The notes under the pieces are model-generated. The model was not told where the DNA came from and did not search any database. It worked only from the letters and a program-made list of their open reading frames with translations. A DNA stretch of 64,000 nt from an uncultured Bacteroidales bacterium. Lineage in GTDB: Bacteria; Bacteroidota; Bacteroidia; Bacteroidales; Muribaculaceae. Position 1 is the first letter of the stretch. Each line of letters starts with the position of its first letter. The position numbers and the translations under genes were made by a program. This document shows, piece after piece, positions 26,974-37,400 of this stretch. The stretch is taken from contig CACYQB010000006.1 of assembly GCA_902776435.1 (NCBI GenBank), forward strand, positions 44,808-108,807, given 5' to 3'.

Positions 26974-28808
26974 GCAAGATAGGTATAGCAATCAGGGTTA
27001 CCAGTAATGGTGCAGGAGAACCAAAAGTCGTCAATGGCGGCGAATGGACCAAATATATAAGTGATGTGCGCCAGGTATTAGAAAAGTTGACCGGCATGGA
27101 AGACGGGCAACAAGTGGCACGCATGCTGTCATTTACCGATGACGGATGCATCATCACATTGATGCGTTTGCTCAATTCTGGGCGTGGAGGTGATAATGTA
27201 TCAGCCTGGATCCATATCCCAGCCGAGGCTGATATTACCGGAAATGAGGTAATTATGGTCATAAATTCAGTTCAAAAGGCTATTCAGTCCTCAGAACTTA
27301 ACATGAAATCCATTGAACAGCAATGCCAGGTGAACTATTCCAAGCGCACTGCGGTTTCCATGGCCCCGACGGGTAAGGGGTTGGCTGTACGCTACTATAA
27401 TTACGTTACGCTGATGAATATTTTAGGGCCTAACCGTTATCAACCTTATTATAATGACTATCGGTATATCTTCCTTCTCGACGAAAACGGTCAAATAAGA
27501 ATTTCCAACGGAGCGAATATCAATGACATTTCCAAACAGCCGCTAGGCAAACTTCTATCCATGTTACCTCGCAGTGCGGAAGAATTGCGCCGCCATTTTG
27601 GTGATGATGTGAAGGTAACGCTGTCTGATGGGACCCCCTTTGATCATCCAATTCAAGTGGAAGAAGATGAGCGCGTAAAATTACAGATTGAGCGGAAAGG
27701 CTTTAAGCCTGTCATCTACTCCGCCAAACAAGAGGAATCAGTAAGCGCCCCATGGAAGCTTCCTAACCCTAACAGCATCAGGTGGATGATTGATGTGCAG
27801 CGTTCCATGTTTAGTGTGGTTGACGAGCAAGGAAAATCCTTACCCCAAACCGCACCAGTAACCATTAAGATTGATGGCAAAACCTTGGGGCATAAGCCTA
27901 TTGAGATGGAAGAAGACGAATGCCGGGATGTCCACGTCGAGGTGTCGGCGGGTCTAGACTATACGCCATCAACCAAGTCTATAGACTTAACCAAAGGGAC
28001 CCCTGTGAAGATTCAGTTGGAGCGTAAAACCAAAGAATGGACTTCCAAGGTGAAGATGAGTAACAAAGAAATTGCTGACATGACTCTCTTAGCTAAGCAA
28101 TTTCCCAATCCCAAAACGTGTCCTCTTCAGGGATATGAGTACGATGAAGAATTGCACTGCCTTGTGTATGACACCTTGCGAGTATGGTTTCACCGCGCCC
28201 AAGGATTCTTGGCCGCAATTGTTTTAGGACTTTTGTGCTGGGGCCTGACAGCGCTTTATGGTAAGATCCATGACGACAAAGACGCAAATGGAAACAATCA
28301 AGCGCAGATTGAAGAAACAGTAAACAATAATGACTCACTCGAACAGAAGGAAGCCACGATGATTGATTATCAGGAAGCCATTAATTATCTGGAGAATAAC
28401 GAACAATGGCGGAAAGATACTTTAGATGTGATTAACAATCACGCACTTGAAGGGTTATATGACGACCTGAATACGTACGACTTTATGAGCATCAAAACTA
28501 ATTGGGCTTCAAAACTGGAAAGGTCAACGAAATTTCAAGGAATCTTAAATCTCATTAAATATTGCGAGCAGAATGGTGTGACTTCGATGAATGGTGAGTA
28601 TAGCCATGACGGCACAATCACTATTAACAAATATCTTGAACGCATCAATAATAGAGTTAACAATAGCCATTCCTCAAGAAACGCTGCTGGTTCCCCCCAA
28701 CCAGTTGTTACTACAGGCCAAGGTTCCTCAGGAACCAATAGTAACGACGGGCAAAACGTCAACCCGCCAGCCTCAGGAGGTATCGACGATTATGAAGGAG
28801 GACTCTAG
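26970..28808 (+). CDS. Operon A gene 3: single-pass protein, putative GTPase-associated domain plus PEGA-like domains
   Basis: The 612-residue product overlaps gene 2 by four bases. Residues 1 to about 200 form a soluble domain with a segment LNSGRGGDNVSAWIHIP that reminds me of GTPase-associated proteins; this similarity is weak. Two beta segments near 215-240 and 296-345 (KVTLSDGTPF...ERKGFKP and APVTIKIDGKTLGHKPIEME) look like PEGA domains. One membrane span is at about 413-430. The C-terminal 180 residues are helical, then low-complexity and rich in asparagine, serine and glycine. The layout suggests an inside-to-outside connector whose cytosolic end meets the GTPase. Confidence 0.7.
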   Translation: MSKIGIAIRVTSNGAGEPKVVNGGEWTKYISDVRQVLEKLTGMEDGQQVARMLSFTDDGCIITLMRLLNSGRGGDNVSAWIHIPAEADITGNEVIMVINSVQKAIQSSELNMKSIEQQCQVNYSKRTAVSMAPTGKGLAVRYYNYVTLMNILGPNRYQPYYNDYRYIFLLDENGQIRISNGANINDISKQPLGKLLSMLPRSAEELRRHFGDDVKVTLSDGTPFDHPIQVEEDERVKLQIERKGFKPVIYSAKQEESVSAPWKLPNPNSIRWMIDVQRSMFSVVDEQGKSLPQTAPVTIKIDGKTLGHKPIEMEEDECRDVHVEVSAGLDYTPSTKSIDLTKGTPVKIQLERKTKEWTSKVKMSNKEIADMTLLAKQFPNPKTCPLQGYEYDEELHCLVYDTLRVWFHRAQGFLAAIVLGLLCWGLTALYGKIHDDKDANGNNQAQIEETVNNNDSLEQKEATMIDYQEAINYLENNEQWRKDTLDVINNHALEGLYDDLNTYDFMSIKTNWASKLERSTKFQGILNLIKYCEQNGVTSMNGEYSHDGTITINKYLERINNRVNNSHSSRNAAGSPQPVVTTGQGSSGTNSNDGQNVNPPASGGIDDYEGGL

Positions 28809-28823
28809 AGAGATTAATCAATT

Positions 28824-29666
28824 ATGAACTGGTTTTTAAAAATCTTATTGTTATTGGCAGCTCTAGCTGGGTTTGTACTCGGCGTTGCCTATTTTGCAAA
28901 GAGTATCGTCCAACCGCCGATGCAGACTGAGTTTGACAATTTGCATCTAATCTGTTTGCATGATGATGTGATGAGCCTGGAACAACATCCGACGAGCAGC
29001 CGTGCCGATTCGGTCTTTGACTACACGTTGCATGCAGCACGTTTTTGGAGCGGTGAGCAACTGATTTCCATCGGTGAATCCGACACGATCATCGAGGAAT
29101 TGGTTAATAAGTATACGCCGCTTTTCTTGAGAAGCGCTCGTGAATATTTTGAAGGCGCTTCATGGAGCGAAAAGAAAAATGTTGCTTTAAATGAAAGAGC
29201 ACATCTTCTTAAGGGCCTGCGGCACCAAACTACCCGTAAATATACACTTGATGGAGACCTTAGAATTCAAGTTGACAGCGTCAAGATTATCATTGGCACT
29301 TACAATGATGCGAAAAAACTGGCAGAAAACACCGGCTTCGTTTCACTTGATGATTCACGCAGCAAAATAGAAACTGCAAAGGATTATGCTAAATGTGTTT
29401 ATTTCAAGAATTGTACAAGTTTGATTAGAGCGCTCATCGACGAGCTTCCCCAAAAACTCGAAAGTAATCATTTCAAGCATCTCCAAGAGAGGGTTAATCG
29501 CTTAGCCTCATGCTACGACAGGTCTACATTTAATGATGTAGCCCAAGAAATAAAGGAATACAGCGATTATGCTAATGAAGTATACGGCACGAGCCACACG
29601 AGTCACGATTTAGACATATTGAAGAATCAAGCAGATCTTTATTTTGAGTTAAACTCTCCCTCATAA
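28824..29666 (+). CDS. Operon A gene 4: membrane-anchored helical protein
   Basis: The 280-residue product has one N-terminal hydrophobic anchor (WFLKILLLLAALAGFVLGVA, about residues 3-25) and then a helical, charged domain, probably outside the inner membrane. No family is recognised. It starts 15 bases after gene 3. The anchor lacks a clear signal-peptidase site, so it is likely to stay attached. Confidence 0.65.
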   Translation: MNWFLKILLLLAALAGFVLGVAYFAKSIVQPPMQTEFDNLHLICLHDDVMSLEQHPTSSRADSVFDYTLHAARFWSGEQLISIGESDTIIEELVNKYTPLFLRSAREYFEGASWSEKKNVALNERAHLLKGLRHQTTRKYTLDGDLRIQVDSVKIIIGTYNDAKKLAENTGFVSLDDSRSKIETAKDYAKCVYFKNCTSLIRALIDELPQKLESNHFKHLQERVNRLASCYDRSTFNDVAQEIKEYSDYANEVYGTSHTSHDLDILKNQADLYFELNSPS

Positions 29667-29679
29667 TTATAAATGCATT

Positions 29680-30393
29680 ATGAATAATCGAATAATCATA
29701 CTGATAACAATTTTGCTGCCAATGCTATGTGTTCCAGTCATGGCTGACGCACAAGATGCAACTGGCACACAATGCTCTCAGGACACAACTGAGATCTCGC
29801 AGCCAGTGATCTCAGATGAGATTGAAGACCCTGTTACCGAAAGTCTGAGGCTTCGAGTAACACAATTGGATAGCCTCCTTGCTCAACGCGAGGACTCCTT
29901 AGCGAGGACATTGCATCGACTTGATGAAGCCCTTCAACGACAACAAGAACTCGAAGAACATGTAAAAAATGGCGACATCAATACGCTTATCCTAATGCGT
30001 ACTTATCTTAAATATCCTTATAGCAAGAATCGTTACGATGAGGCGATCAAGCGTCTGAATATGATAACCACCCCTTCCCTAGAGAATGACAAGGAGAAAT
30101 TCCGCGAGCTATTTGAGAACTATCATGACTATTACGATTCAGTCATGGCAGTGTTAATGGCCGCTGCCAATGACCGTTCGTTGGGGAGTCCTTTCAAGGG
30201 CGTAGAAACCGCTAGAAGCTATATCGCGCAATTGAAGCAGACAAGTTACTACCGCAATGTGTATAACAAGAGTTTTTTCATTCCCTATCTGAACGAACTC
30301 ATTGACACAGCTATAGCGCGCCTCAATGCCAATAACCCAAGTGCCAATAAAGAAATATCTCTAACCGACTTAATTAATCCCGAAAAGAAATGA
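29680..30393 (+). CDS. Operon A gene 5: exported coiled-coil protein
   Basis: The 237-residue product has a cleavable signal peptide (IIILITILLPMLCVPVMADA). A coiled coil spans about residues 55-100 (leucine-rich, with LDSLLAQREDSLARTLHRLD), followed by a helical domain ending near 225. No family is recognised. The stop overlaps the start of gene 6 (ATGA). It is probably periplasmic and could link inner-membrane and cell-wall parts of the machine. Confidence 0.65.
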   Translation: MNNRIIILITILLPMLCVPVMADAQDATGTQCSQDTTEISQPVISDEIEDPVTESLRLRVTQLDSLLAQREDSLARTLHRLDEALQRQQELEEHVKNGDINTLILMRTYLKYPYSKNRYDEAIKRLNMITTPSLENDKEKFRELFENYHDYYDSVMAVLMAAANDRSLGSPFKGVETARSYIAQLKQTSYYRNVYNKSFFIPYLNELIDTAIARLNANNPSANKEISLTDLINPEKK

Positions 30394-32903
30394 TTTGTAT
30401 TCCCTACATCGTAAATGATAATTACAAGGTGGCTCGCTTGGAAAAGAGTCCCGAAGTGTCGCCGTGCTACATTATAGAGACGGATAGCACCGATTATGCC
30501 GAATTATTCAGTTTTGAGCCTGCAGTGTACGGCTTCGATCCTGACAACGGCTTCAAAGATGATGCCTATTATCAAATTGATAAACAAGTCAGCTTTGTCA
30601 CCTGTGACCCAGTAAAGCATCATGCCGAGGTCAAACTTGTCCTTAAGAAACAAGAAGCAGATAGTGATAATAAATTGCAGAATGCAATAATCGACGAATT
30701 GGAAATCGAAGACGCACATGTGTCTTTGAATTTAGGCGAAATTGACCATCAATTGAGATTAGTATCAACTGTCAATGTGACTTTAGTCATCATCATCGAT
30801 GATGATGAATTGCACTATAGATTCTCGCTAAATATCGCCAACAAGGACCACATCTATGACATCGTCATCGACTTTGGCTCCGAGGCGTCACAGATCTGGT
30901 ATTTATCTCGAAACTTAAATGCATTTCACATTGGTAATAGGATGCAACTCTTCCGTGCGATAAAAGATTCTTTTTCGTTAAGTGGAGTTAAAGATAATGA
31001 TATTTATCAGTATGAGCCTAGTGATGAGACACTTTATCGTTCCCTGTTCTTCATCAATAAAAATATTCCATCAAGAACAGTTAACAAGTCTCACTTGACC
31101 TTCATTAATAAGGAGGCCGATTTAATGACAATGCTATCGACGGGGGGTGAAGTGGCCTTGCCCAACATGAAAATCATGGATTACCCCGATGTGCAAGTGC
31201 CTTACATCACTGTCAATCGTGGCACTGTAAGTTTATATCAAAAATCTGAAGAAATCCGCTCGGAGATATTAAAATTTTTCTTTGAAACGGTTTTTGGAAA
31301 CATTAAGAAAACGATAAGTGAACATGAAGTAGCATGCAAGGTCACATTCCTGGTTCCTAATACTTATACCCAGACCATGCTGTCCGATATTCACATCAAG
31401 CTCATTGAGGACGTGAAATCATCATTAACAGCTATTCAGCCACCTGGAACTCAAGACGATGATGACAACTCGCGCATCGTTGGCGATGCGGAGGTTGCTA
31501 CCTTCAGTGAGAGCGATGCCTCGTTCTTTGGAGAATATGACGTAAGCAACTTTCATCAAACTGATGTCGGGAAGCATCTTTTGATTGTGGACATTGGTAA
31601 AGGAACATCCGATTTCTCGGTATTGAGGATATCTTCAACACCGGATAGCGGCATCACCATGGATCGCGTTGCGCGTTCGGGTTTGGTGGGTGCTGGCAAT
31701 GTGATGACCTTTGCAGTACTAGCCTCTGTCATAAACCAAATAGCATGCCGACTTAAGTCTAACAAAAGTGACACCAAACATGCCATCCAGAATATGGCCT
31801 ATCATCGGGATCGTGCTAAAAAGAATCAACTCTATCGCGAATTGGAACAACTGAAATGCCGACCAGATGGTCCTCAGACTCTTACCGATTACCTGAAGTC
31901 TATCAGCCTGACTGGATTGACGGCAATTGGAGCACTCACTATAGAGAAAATTACCGAAATTCTGAAAGATGCTAACTCAAAAGATTGTGTTCTGGATGAA
32001 AATGACTGCATTATCAATCAATATGCAGCTCAGGTATCTTCTATGTTAATTGAGAAGTTGAAGTATGTGTATGATGAAGATGTTAATCTAGATCAAGTGA
32101 TATTCTCAGGTCGTGGGGCAAAAAGCAAAATTTTGACCACAAAAATGATTGAAGACCTCCAGACGATTAATCATGATATTGATGTGGCTTTCATGGATGA
32201 TGCCGATAAAAAGTCCGCTTGCCTAAAAGGCCCGTTCAACCGCAGCATGCAATTTGACCGGATGAACATGAGTATTGTCGGATGGCCTCGCTTAAAACAG
32301 CGATATTCCTCTAAGGTTTCCGATCCTGGGGTGGGCTCTAAACGACGTAAAAAAAGTATATTCGATTCATTCGAGGGTTGGTGGAAAAAGAAAGTTGAGT
32401 CCACTGGGGAACGTCTATCGCAGCAGGATGCTGCCGATGAAATCTTGAGCGGACGGCCGCAAGTGGCCCAACTTGAACGTGCCGAAGTTCTGAAGTTGGT
32501 TCAGGGCCATGCAATAGACGGATTGCGCCAAGGCACCAATACATTCATGATTGGTTGCCATCACTACACTTACAATTACCAGCAATCGCGCGGTGAGGTA
32601 AGAGTTTATTATGATGGAAGAGACTTCTTGTTGCGTGAGGCTACAAGATCACAAGACTTTAACCGCGGCATAAACCAGAATCAGAAAGACCTTGTTACTG
32701 AGACGTTATTCCCAGTGACTGAGCACACAGGAGGCCTGCTTCCCGATATGCCAGTTCTTGATGAGGTTCTTGCTGCTTTTATTGAAATTACTCACACCAA
32801 TGCGGAGAAAACTTCTACGCCCCAGCCCTCTCAAGGTACGTATAATAACGCTACGGACGAATCAGATTTTGATGCTGACGAATCAGACTTTGACGCAGAT
32901 TAA
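30390..32903 (+). CDS. Operon A gene 6: actin/Hsp70-fold ATPase-like protein
   Basis: The 837-residue soluble product shows the three nucleotide-binding marks of the actin/Hsp70 (ASKHA) superfamily. These are a phosphate-1 loop IVIDFGSEASQ (D161), a phosphate-2 loop LLIVDIGKGTSDFS (D401 to D408), and an adenosine motif VIFSGRGAKS (near G574). The length and the pairing with a GTPase gene recall the SrfB-SrfC type of operons, though I cannot show homology. The N-terminal 155 residues and the C-terminal 250 residues are additional; the C-terminus ends in a repeated DESDFDAD acidic tail. An actin-like filament or chaperone-like switch that places the wall synthase encoded by gene 9 is a reasonable inference. 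Confidence 0.78.
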   Translation: MICIPYIVNDNYKVARLEKSPEVSPCYIIETDSTDYAELFSFEPAVYGFDPDNGFKDDAYYQIDKQVSFVTCDPVKHHAEVKLVLKKQEADSDNKLQNAIIDELEIEDAHVSLNLGEIDHQLRLVSTVNVTLVIIIDDDELHYRFSLNIANKDHIYDIVIDFGSEASQIWYLSRNLNAFHIGNRMQLFRAIKDSFSLSGVKDNDIYQYEPSDETLYRSLFFINKNIPSRTVNKSHLTFINKEADLMTMLSTGGEVALPNMKIMDYPDVQVPYITVNRGTVSLYQKSEEIRSEILKFFFETVFGNIKKTISEHEVACKVTFLVPNTYTQTMLSDIHIKLIEDVKSSLTAIQPPGTQDDDDNSRIVGDAEVATFSESDASFFGEYDVSNFHQTDVGKHLLIVDIGKGTSDFSVLRISSTPDSGITMDRVARSGLVGAGNVMTFAVLASVINQIACRLKSNKSDTKHAIQNMAYHRDRAKKNQLYRELEQLKCRPDGPQTLTDYLKSISLTGLTAIGALTIEKITEILKDANSKDCVLDENDCIINQYAAQVSSMLIEKLKYVYDEDVNLDQVIFSGRGAKSKILTTKMIEDLQTINHDIDVAFMDDADKKSACLKGPFNRSMQFDRMNMSIVGWPRLKQRYSSKVSDPGVGSKRRKKSIFDSFEGWWKKKVESTGERLSQQDAADEILSGRPQVAQLERAEVLKLVQGHAIDGLRQGTNTFMIGCHHYTYNYQQSRGEVRVYYDGRDFLLREATRSQDFNRGINQNQKDLVTETLFPVTEHTGGLLPDMPVLDEVLAAFIEITHTNAEKTSTPQPSQGTYNNATDESDFDADESDFDAD

Positions 32904-32936
32904 CAAAAAACAATTCATCAATAAGACTTTATAAAA

Positions 32937-33608
32937 ATGATAACTGTTTTAATCATAATATCAGGCATTGCATTGGCAGTAGCAATACAGGCGATTATTC
33001 TGCACTGGCACAGCATGCGACTGATGAAAAAAATGTGGCGCCAAATCGGTGAAGAAATCGAGGCAACCCGCTCAGCAACAATATCGCTCGCCGAACAACT
33101 CAACCACGGAGATGACTTCGTAGCCGATGAGCCCGAGGAAGTCACGTTTAAATCCGAGAAGCCGACCAAAACCTCCTCAACTGACTCCAAACCAGCACAT
33201 CAAGCAGCAGATCACCCAGTATCTTACAATGACACTATATTAAAAAAGGCTAACGAGAAGTTCACCACTCAATACCGTGAGCTGTGTAACGGTCTTGATG
33301 AGCACAATTTTAATGAGCGGATTCCAAAGCTAGGAAAGTTGCTAGTTGAAATGGGCATCTGGCTCAAGGATTTCCTGCCTGTGAGTCAAGGGGATTTTAA
33401 TGCCACCAGTGATATGCAAAAGAATGTGGATAGTGTGGGACTTGACAATCGAGAACGTGCAGCAATGCTTGCCTCAGCCCAAGCCCCCACCGAGAATCCC
33501 TATAAAACGCCCATGGAAGTCATCGCTCTTAACAGGCTTTTGCGACAATGGGGCATCAACAATCTTGACATACTGCTATCCGGATACCGCCTGTCTGAAA
33601 ACGAATAG
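32937..33608 (+). CDS. Operon A gene 7: single-pass membrane protein
   Basis: The 223-residue product has one N-terminal membrane span (VLIIISGIALAVAIQAIILHW, about residues 3-24). A charged helical linker and a predicted cytosolic domain from about 95 to the end follow. No family is recognised. The position after the actin-like ATPase suggests it may tether that protein to the membrane, as seen for other actin-like systems; this is inference only. Confidence 0.6.
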   Translation: MITVLIIISGIALAVAIQAIILHWHSMRLMKKMWRQIGEEIEATRSATISLAEQLNHGDDFVADEPEEVTFKSEKPTKTSSTDSKPAHQAADHPVSYNDTILKKANEKFTTQYRELCNGLDEHNFNERIPKLGKLLVEMGIWLKDFLPVSQGDFNATSDMQKNVDSVGLDNRERAAMLASAQAPTENPYKTPMEVIALNRLLRQWGINNLDILLSGYRLSENE

Positions 33609-33653
33609 GGGACAGCATCTTAACGCAGTGCCATTAATAGAAAACATTGAGAT

Positions 33654-34475
33654 ATGAGTCGATTTATTATTGAGACATTCTCGGGACGCGAACCAAACCT
33701 TGTCATCAAAGTTGTATTCTTCGGATTAGGATATAATAACCGCTGGTTGAGGTCGGAGAGTGGTTCTGGAGTCACTATTCCTTATCTCGCTCTTGAACAG
33801 TTAATACTCAAAAAGCTGGAAAAGGGAGAGAAACTTGATTCATCATTCTTTGATGAATATAAACTTGTTGCTGAAGAGAATCTCTATGACCACTTGATAA
33901 ACAAGGGAAAGAGCGTTGGTGCCAGAGAACGGGCCAGAGGCAGGATGGAAGCGATTTGCGAAGGAATACGCGCTATCGTTATTGTTGATTACCTGGCTGA
34001 TAAACTCAGGGTGCAATGCATCAACAAGGGTAAAAAAGTTGCGTTTTTTAATCCCGCACACTCAATTGTTACCATCGGTGAGGATCAGTGGGTAGTTGAC
34101 GCTCAAGAACTGGGATTCACGAAGTCTAAACCGGCTAAAGCCAAGAGTCCTCGCAGCAAACAACTGATTCCTTATAAAAAGCATTTGCGCCTATGGTGGA
34201 ACAAACACGCTTTTGCCATAATCTCAACCATTTTCTTTATAACGGTTGCAACATGTATCATTGTCGGATTGTTCACTCTGCGGCAAATGATTGAGTCGCC
34301 AGATCAAGCAAAAAAACTACCAGGAGCCACATCTGACACATCCACATGGGTGTCGAATCCCATTGATAGCGTGGGAGCGACAGAGACTGACTCTACCAAC
34401 TTGATCGTTGACACAACGTCTACCGTGAATCAGGGCCAGAAATCCGCATCTGGTCAAACTGGCAATAAACAATAA
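33654..34475 (+). CDS. Operon A gene 8: single-pass protein with cytosolic N-terminal domain
   Basis: The 273-residue product has a soluble N-terminal domain of about 180 residues (FIIETFSGREPNLVIKVVFF, ARERARGRMEAICEGIRAI), one membrane span near 195-222, and a short serine/threonine-rich tail likely on the outer side. No family is recognised. The span arrangement is like gene 3, with a large cytosolic head and a low-complexity external tail. It lies directly before the SEDS-PBP fusion gene. Confidence 0.65.
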   Translation: MSRFIIETFSGREPNLVIKVVFFGLGYNNRWLRSESGSGVTIPYLALEQLILKKLEKGEKLDSSFFDEYKLVAEENLYDHLINKGKSVGARERARGRMEAICEGIRAIVIVDYLADKLRVQCINKGKKVAFFNPAHSIVTIGEDQWVVDAQELGFTKSKPAKAKSPRSKQLIPYKKHLRLWWNKHAFAIISTIFFITVATCIIVGLFTLRQMIESPDQAKKLPGATSDTSTWVSNPIDSVGATETDSTNLIVDTTSTVNQGQKSASGQTGNKQ

Positions 34476-34496
34476 TCTCCAAAAACAAGATCTGTC

Positions 34497-37400
34497 ATGT
34501 ATAAATTTAAAATCTACGGACTCTCATTTCTGGTTTGCATAGTGGCGTTCTTCTTGTTGAAGAACTGCCACTTCTCGCTGACCTATTATTTCGCGATTGT
34601 CACGGTTTATATGCTCTTAATGAGCACATTGTGTCGCCAAGCAAAGGTAAGCAAGGGTGAGGAAATCAACTATTCTCCCATTGCAATGATCACAACCTAT
34701 ATGTCAGTCGCTTTGATGTCTATCATGGTCTATGTTAACTACTATGAGGGCCGCGGGGGCATCTATAACAACGTAGATCATCATGCCTTGGCTCTCAAGG
34801 GATTTCAAGTATCCCCAACGGGTATCCTTTATGGACGTGGCAATGATGCAATACTACAAGATACGGCCACGATAGGCCAATTGTCATGGCAGATGGCGCT
34901 GAATGCAGATGGCAAAGTGGATTCAGTCATCCTTCAGGCTAACGGCTTGCACCGTTCACTATTTGTGCGCAGGGCAGGCCACGAAACCGCCTATAATGCC
35001 AATGCCGCACTTGACAGCATGCCTCACGACGGATACCTGTTCCGTAACAACAGCCTTCGGCGTGACCTCCGACTGCAGATCATAGAAGAGCCACATTCAA
35101 CTTGGTCAATCTCCCCTGCCAGCGACAGGGCTTTATATGTATTCACAGTTTCTTCCAGCGACTCAAGTGAACATGTCATCTGGTGTGACACGTCTTCAAT
35201 CCACTATTTCATCCAGAAGAGCCTACCATTGAACACATTAATACCATCACAGGTGGTGGCCGAATTTGGGAATGACCTGGCAGGGTATCAGTTAACTCGA
35301 GAACGTTACAGAACAGCCGAGGGTCCCTACACACTCAATAATTATGCACCATATCTACGTTGGGCCGCACGCTTTCATCATAAAAGTTATCGAGACCAAA
35401 AATATTTGCTCGAACAGACTCGCCAGGACGAAACCGCCACTTTGATCAACAGGCACCAGTCCAATGAGGCCCAACGTGTTACATTATACCCTGGCGATTA
35501 TTTCTTCATCGGATTTGGCACAAATGGCACTCAGCCCATGACATTCAACGAGAAAGGCCAATTGCTCTTTGATTTACCGCAGTATAAACCACTACCCAAC
35601 GAGAAGGAGCAAACCGAGATGATTGTCACATCGTCCAATAACGCTATTTGTCATCGCAATAATCCCATAGAGTACAATATTTTGTACAATGTACAACAGA
35701 TAGATGCCAATAAGAGAGAAAATGGCAACAACCACCTATTCAATGCCGAGATGACCTTTGTGCGTGGTTCGACTGAGGACTCGATTCAGATGATGATCAA
35801 CCATCACACGTTAGTCAATGCTGGCAAGGAGTTCACGATTGATTGCCAGCATGCGAGCAACGTTCAAGCAGTCATGCAACTGACAGACTTCAAGGGAACT
35901 TCTCTTTTTCAGCCTAAGCCTCTACTGAGAACAATTCTACTGATGTTCTTATTAGCCTCTATCATGGCTGTTCTCACACGATACCATAAGAGTAAGAATA
36001 ATAATTCCAAACCTAAACGCATCGGCACAACAACTGAGATGGCTTGTATTGTGCTTTTGTTTGTGCTGTTTACAACACGTTACATCCTGTGTTGGCGCTT
36101 GTCCTCCTTCCCGCCAATTGAGAATGTGACACGACTTGAGTTCCTGTCTTTCATCCAGAATGCAGACGTTTTCAATCACTTGACAAAATATCTTCCATTC
36201 GTTTTGTTTATGGGAGTGTTGGTAAAGGCTGCGGTTTATGTTTACAGGAAAAAATGGGACGACGATATGCCCCGCCCCGCCCTGTTTGAAAAAATAAAGA
36301 AGCCTTCATGGCTACGATGGGCTCTACTTCTACCCCCAGCACTTGCGATAGTTGAATTTGTTTCCTTGATGTTTATTCCCCGAGGATTCCAAGTGTTGTT
36401 GCCGGTAGCCACCTATTTCATTATTGAGATGTTATTCGTCCTCATCTATGTAGAGAAGGTTTATGAATACATCTATCAGCAATTACCTATAGAGGAAAGG
36501 AAAGGCTATGCATTTAGCAACCTTCGCTTCAATTTCCGTTTCCCCTTTGTCCTCAATTATGCCGTTCACTTAGGTTTGCTCTTCTTACTTGATGCGGGCT
36601 TCGGTATCATGTTCATGTTATATGGCATGGTGAGGTATTATCTGGTCTATATCCGTTACTTGAACTATCAGACAAAGAATAAACTCTGGTGGTGGGCCGC
36701 TGCTATATTTGGCCTGACACTGATCTTAGCATTGTTCTATTTCATGCCCAACCTTCTGGCTCTGCTCATGAATAGTCCTGTGCTGGGTAATATTGCCATC
36801 ATAATAATCATGGCTGCAGTGATTGGACTTTTTGTTTGGCTGTTCCGCGAGTTGTTCTTTACCAAGCCTTCGGCCAAAGCAAATCCGCTATTAGCGATAT
36901 CACCAGTCAAGCGCCGCACCATCATTACGATAGCCCTTGGCGCTATTGCGATCTCCACTGTTGTGGCCCTCTCAACGGGATTGTATGGAAAAGTACTCGG
37001 ACCTGACGGCCATTTCACTCATATCCGTTACCGTACTAAGGTCCTTGTTGAAGATTGGGACAAGACCCTTAACAATGAACGCGTCAGCGATGGCAAAAAA
37101 ATTACAAGATTCAGACAAGCATCTGAGAACCAATGGATTCTTGATTATTACTATAACCATCGTCCAACGGGCAACGACACCTATTTCAAGTTACTGCCCA
37201 TGAACAAAACTGGAGCCATGTGGGGTGCCCAATCGACCGACTTATCTTTCTTGAGATTTGGCATTGCTGAACATGGCATGAGTTATGCCGCCTGGCTTTT
37301 CCTGCTGATGCTGGCTGTATTCATCATTGCCATGCGGCAACCTGTGGACCCCGAGAAAGCGCATCTGCTGGCATGGCGCAGCATAGCCATCGGGGCACTG

